Shown here: piece by piece, positions 61,837 to 64,000 of the stretch
How the letters are laid out: each line of letters starts with the position of its first letter
How positions within the stretch are numbered: the first letter of the stretch is position 1
From: PALSA-1353 sp050012375
GTDB taxonomy: Bacteria > Planctomycetota > Phycisphaerae > Tepidisphaerales > Tepidisphaeraceae
DNA length: 64,000 bases
Direction of reading: 5' to 3'
Assembly: GCA_050012375.1 (NCBI GenBank)
Contig: JBEKHH010000004.1
Span: 1 to 64,000 of the forward strand
Notes under the pieces: model-generated
The model's database searches: none
What the model saw: the letters and a program-made list of their open reading frames with translations, nothing else
What the model was told of the DNA's origin: nothing
Made by a program: the position numbers and the translations under genes

Positions 61837-63996
61837 CTACGCCGCCCGGCCTCCGCCGTTCTGGTACTCGTAGTAGGTGCGGATATTGCGGCCATAGTAT
61901 CCGCCGCCCTGAGCGCGGACCGCGTTGAGCACGACGCCGAGGTGCTCGGCTTTGACCTGCCGCAGCGTGTCGCGCATGCGGGACAGAACGCCGCGGGTAT
62001 TGACGCGGGCACGGACAACGGTGACCACGCCATCGACATGCGGGGCAAGACCGACCGTCTCGGAGACGAACAGCAGCGGTCCGCTGTCGAAGATCACGTG
62101 GTCAAATTCCTCCAGGGCGCGCTCGAGGAAATCGACGAGCAATTGGCTCTCCACGAGTTCCGTCGCGTTGGTCGGCTTGGGGCCGCTGGGGAGAATGAAC
62201 AGGTTGGGCACCTGCGTTTCCTGGACGGCATGCTCGAACACCGTCAGGTTGTTCAGCACGTCGGAGAAGCCTTGATCGTTGCTGAGGTTGAAGACGCGAT
62301 GCAATTCCGGCCTGCGGAAGTTGGCGTCGACCAGCAGGATGCGCCGGCCGTTGAGGGCGAGGCCGCAGGCGAGGTTGCAGGCGATGGTTGATTTTCCGTC
62401 GCCGGGCGATGGGCTGGTGATCAGGATGCTGCGGGTCGTATCCAGCGATGAGCTGTGCTGGAGCCGCGTGCGCACCTGGCGGAGCTGCTCGGCCATCATC
62501 GAATGCGGCGCTTCGAAGATCACCACCGGTAGGCGCGCTCCGGCCGATTGCGGATCGTCGTCCTCGTGCGGCACCATGCCCAGGAGGTTCATGTTGCCAA
62601 CCCGGCTGATGTCGCGCGGCGAACGAATCGAGGTATCCATGAACTCGCGCAGGAAGGCAATGCCCAGCGCCAATATCAATCCCAGCGAAATCGCCATCGA
62701 CAGCGTCACGGCCAGCTTGGGGAAGCTTGGAATTTCCGGAAGTTCCGGCTGGGCCGCCCATTCGACGCCGGCGAGATCGTTCCTGACGTTGAACGTCGCG
62801 ATCTCCTCCAGTTCGTCGTTGAGCCTCTTGAGCTTGGTGTTGATGGCTTCCTGCTCCGATTGCTTTTGCAGAAGCTGCTCCATCCAGGTCGTCAACTGAG
62901 CCATCTGGCCGTTGATCTCCTTGATGCTGTTCCCCATTATCTCGATCTCGCCCTTGGTGGTGGACAATTTCTGGCGCAGCGCTTCAACCACCTGGGTCTT
63001 GTAGCGTTCGCGGGCCAGATTCTCGGATTTCTCCAGCTTCTGCGCAAATATCTGCTCGTTCTTTTGAAGCCCCATCAACTGCGGGCTGCCGGCCAACATA
63101 TTGCCGTTGGCAGCCGCTGCCGCGCTCAATTCGGCATTGTCGAGCATCTCGCGGTCGTGCTGCACTTCCGGGTCCTTGTAGATCATGTCCGAGACCTCGG
63201 GCGGATCCTGCCCCCCGTTGATCTGCGAGATCATCATCTGGTACTGGCCCTCGTCGGTCTGCTCCTGAAGCCTCAGAACCTGCAATTCCTTAAGCAGTTC
63301 CTCCAGCTCAAGATCCTTGGCGTTGATCTTGTTCATCGTGCCGGTCACGCCGTCGGAGTTCAGCTCCGCCTGAATGTCGGAGATATCGCCATTGACCAGC
63401 TTCAGCTTGCCTTCCTCGGCAATTTCCTCTTGTTCCAGGTTCTGGTGCTCCTTGTATTGGCGATCCTGACTCCTTTCGTCCTGGTTCTTGATGTACTGAT
63501 CGACGAGGGACTGCACGATGATCTGAGCGGACTTGGGATCGTTGTCGGTCATGCTCACCAGGATCAGCTTCGAATCAGGCGAGGACGTGACTTCCAGGTC
63601 ATCTATCAGACCCTGCTTACGCTCCTCGGGAGTGGGAAAGCGGTTGTACCACGCCGTGTTGCGCACATCGCTGTTGGCATTCTGCAAGACCTGCGTCAGC
63701 AGGGAACGGTTCTTGAGCATCGTGGCATGCTGTCTGATTTCCAGCGGAAGACTCACGGGACTGGCTTGGGCGCGCGACAGCAGCGCCCCGGCGGGGACGA
63801 GGGCGTCAGCCGGATCAAGAACGACCACGGTGCCTTCGGCGGTGTAGTGGGGATGGTATTTGTTGAGCCAGTAGTTGATTCCGAAGCCGGCGCCGCTGCT
63901 GACAACCAACAAGAGGAGGATCAACCAGGAATTGGAACGGATCACGCGCCAAACATCCGCCCCGGTCATATTGCCGGCGGCCACGCCCTGAGGCAT
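61837..63996 (-). CDS. Wzc-like polysaccharide co-polymerase/tyrosine autokinase (BY-kinase), possibly 5' incomplete
   Basis: At least 719 aa; the ATG at 63996 is 4 nt from the window edge, so a start further up cannot be excluded. Order: N-terminal helix (about 23-43), Wzz-type periplasmic domain with long coiled coils (about 150-400), second helix (about 425-450), cytoplasmic kinase with Walker A ITSPSPGDGKSTIACNLA (about 527-544), Walker A' ILLVDANFRRPELH, Walker B HVIFDSGPLL, and a C-terminal Tyr cluster GGGYYGRNIRTYYEYQNGG that is autophosphorylated. It controls length and export of a capsule or exopolysaccharide; the rest of that cluster would be upstream of the window. Confidence 0.93.
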   Translation of the reverse strand: MPQGVAAGNMTGADVWRVIRSNSWLILLLLVVSSGAGFGINYWLNKYHPHYTAEGTVVVLDPADALVPAGALLSRAQASPVSLPLEIRQHATMLKNRSLLTQVLQNANSDVRNTAWYNRFPTPEERKQGLIDDLEVTSSPDSKLILVSMTDNDPKSAQIIVQSLVDQYIKNQDERSQDRQYKEHQNLEQEEIAEEGKLKLVNGDISDIQAELNSDGVTGTMNKINAKDLELEELLKELQVLRLQEQTDEGQYQMMISQINGGQDPPEVSDMIYKDPEVQHDREMLDNAELSAAAAANGNMLAGSPQLMGLQKNEQIFAQKLEKSENLARERYKTQVVEALRQKLSTTKGEIEIMGNSIKEINGQMAQLTTWMEQLLQKQSEQEAINTKLKRLNDELEEIATFNVRNDLAGVEWAAQPELPEIPSFPKLAVTLSMAISLGLILALGIAFLREFMDTSIRSPRDISRVGNMNLLGMVPHEDDDPQSAGARLPVVIFEAPHSMMAEQLRQVRTRLQHSSSLDTTRSILITSPSPGDGKSTIACNLACGLALNGRRILLVDANFRRPELHRVFNLSNDQGFSDVLNNLTVFEHAVQETQVPNLFILPSGPKPTNATELVESQLLVDFLERALEEFDHVIFDSGPLLFVSETVGLAPHVDGVVTVVRARVNTRGVLSRMRDTLRQVKAEHLGVVLNAVRAQGGGYYGRNIRTYYEYQNGGGRAA

Positions 63997-64000
63997 GATT

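Overview
The window (about 60% GC by eye) looks like chromosome of a planctomycete, most likely of class Phycisphaerae (Tepidisphaera-like). The pointers are a PEP-CTERM surface protein, a secreted sedolisin-type protein that starts with the planctomycete LEPRTLFS motif, a pseudopilin-like protein of the 'FTLVELLVVIGIIAIL...FADGHVEA' type, membrane proteins carrying the CxxCGYDLRATPDRCPECG zinc ribbon, and an excisionase-HTH/receiver fusion. This placement is inference from gene content; no rRNA is present. I see no prophage, CRISPR array or intact insertion sequence.

Layout. 0-6.5 kb: clpB, a PEP-CTERM protein, glycerate kinase, and an overlapping two-gene unit with a nucleotidyltransferase-like protein. 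6.5-10.6 kb (minus): two small membrane proteins, then the isoprenoid set xseB-ispA-dxs. 11.2-13.9 kb: an ECF sigma factor, its presumed membrane anti-sigma factor and an exported protein, each overlapping the next by 4 nt, facing an HTH-receiver protein. 14.3-21.7 kb (plus): leuB-like dehydrogenase with a good terminator, then trxB, three tandem DUF2142 membrane proteins, rnpA, yidD and a hicBA toxin-antitoxin pair. 22-31 kb (minus): a core information-processing run, glmU-like, prs, rplY, pth, rpsF, ssb, rplI, dnaB, then a hypothetical protein and an M42 peptidase; a tRNA-Gln lies upstream of it. 31-44 kb: accessory region with small hypotheticals, a transposase remnant, an orphan VapB-type antitoxin, a lipoprotein plus a PEGA/TolB-like protein, YihY/BrkB, the MsrPQ methionine sulfoxide reductase, a NERD protein, higBA, a pseudopilin-like protein and two AIM24-like proteins. 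44.9-61.7 kb: ppdK, dipeptidase, HDAC-like deacetylase, a GT-C glycosyltransferase, succinate dehydrogenase subunits A and C (B missing), the sedolisin, a GT87-like protein, tRNA-Val, gpsA and a GH20 hexosaminidase. The window ends inside or at the start of a Wzc-like tyrosine autokinase for polysaccharide export.

The least explained signals are non-coding or architectural. Short degenerate intergenic repeats built from CATTNGTCATT/AATAGGC-type units recur at about ten places. One is a perfect 28-bp inverted repeat between convergent genes. A 46-nt repeat occurs in the same orientation upstream of clpB and of the pseudopilin gene. The DUF2142 triplication, the AIM24 zinc-ribbon pair and the nucleotidyltransferase/70-residue unit are the best protein-level candidates for something new. 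I found no clear multi-gene defence or biosynthetic system of unknown type.
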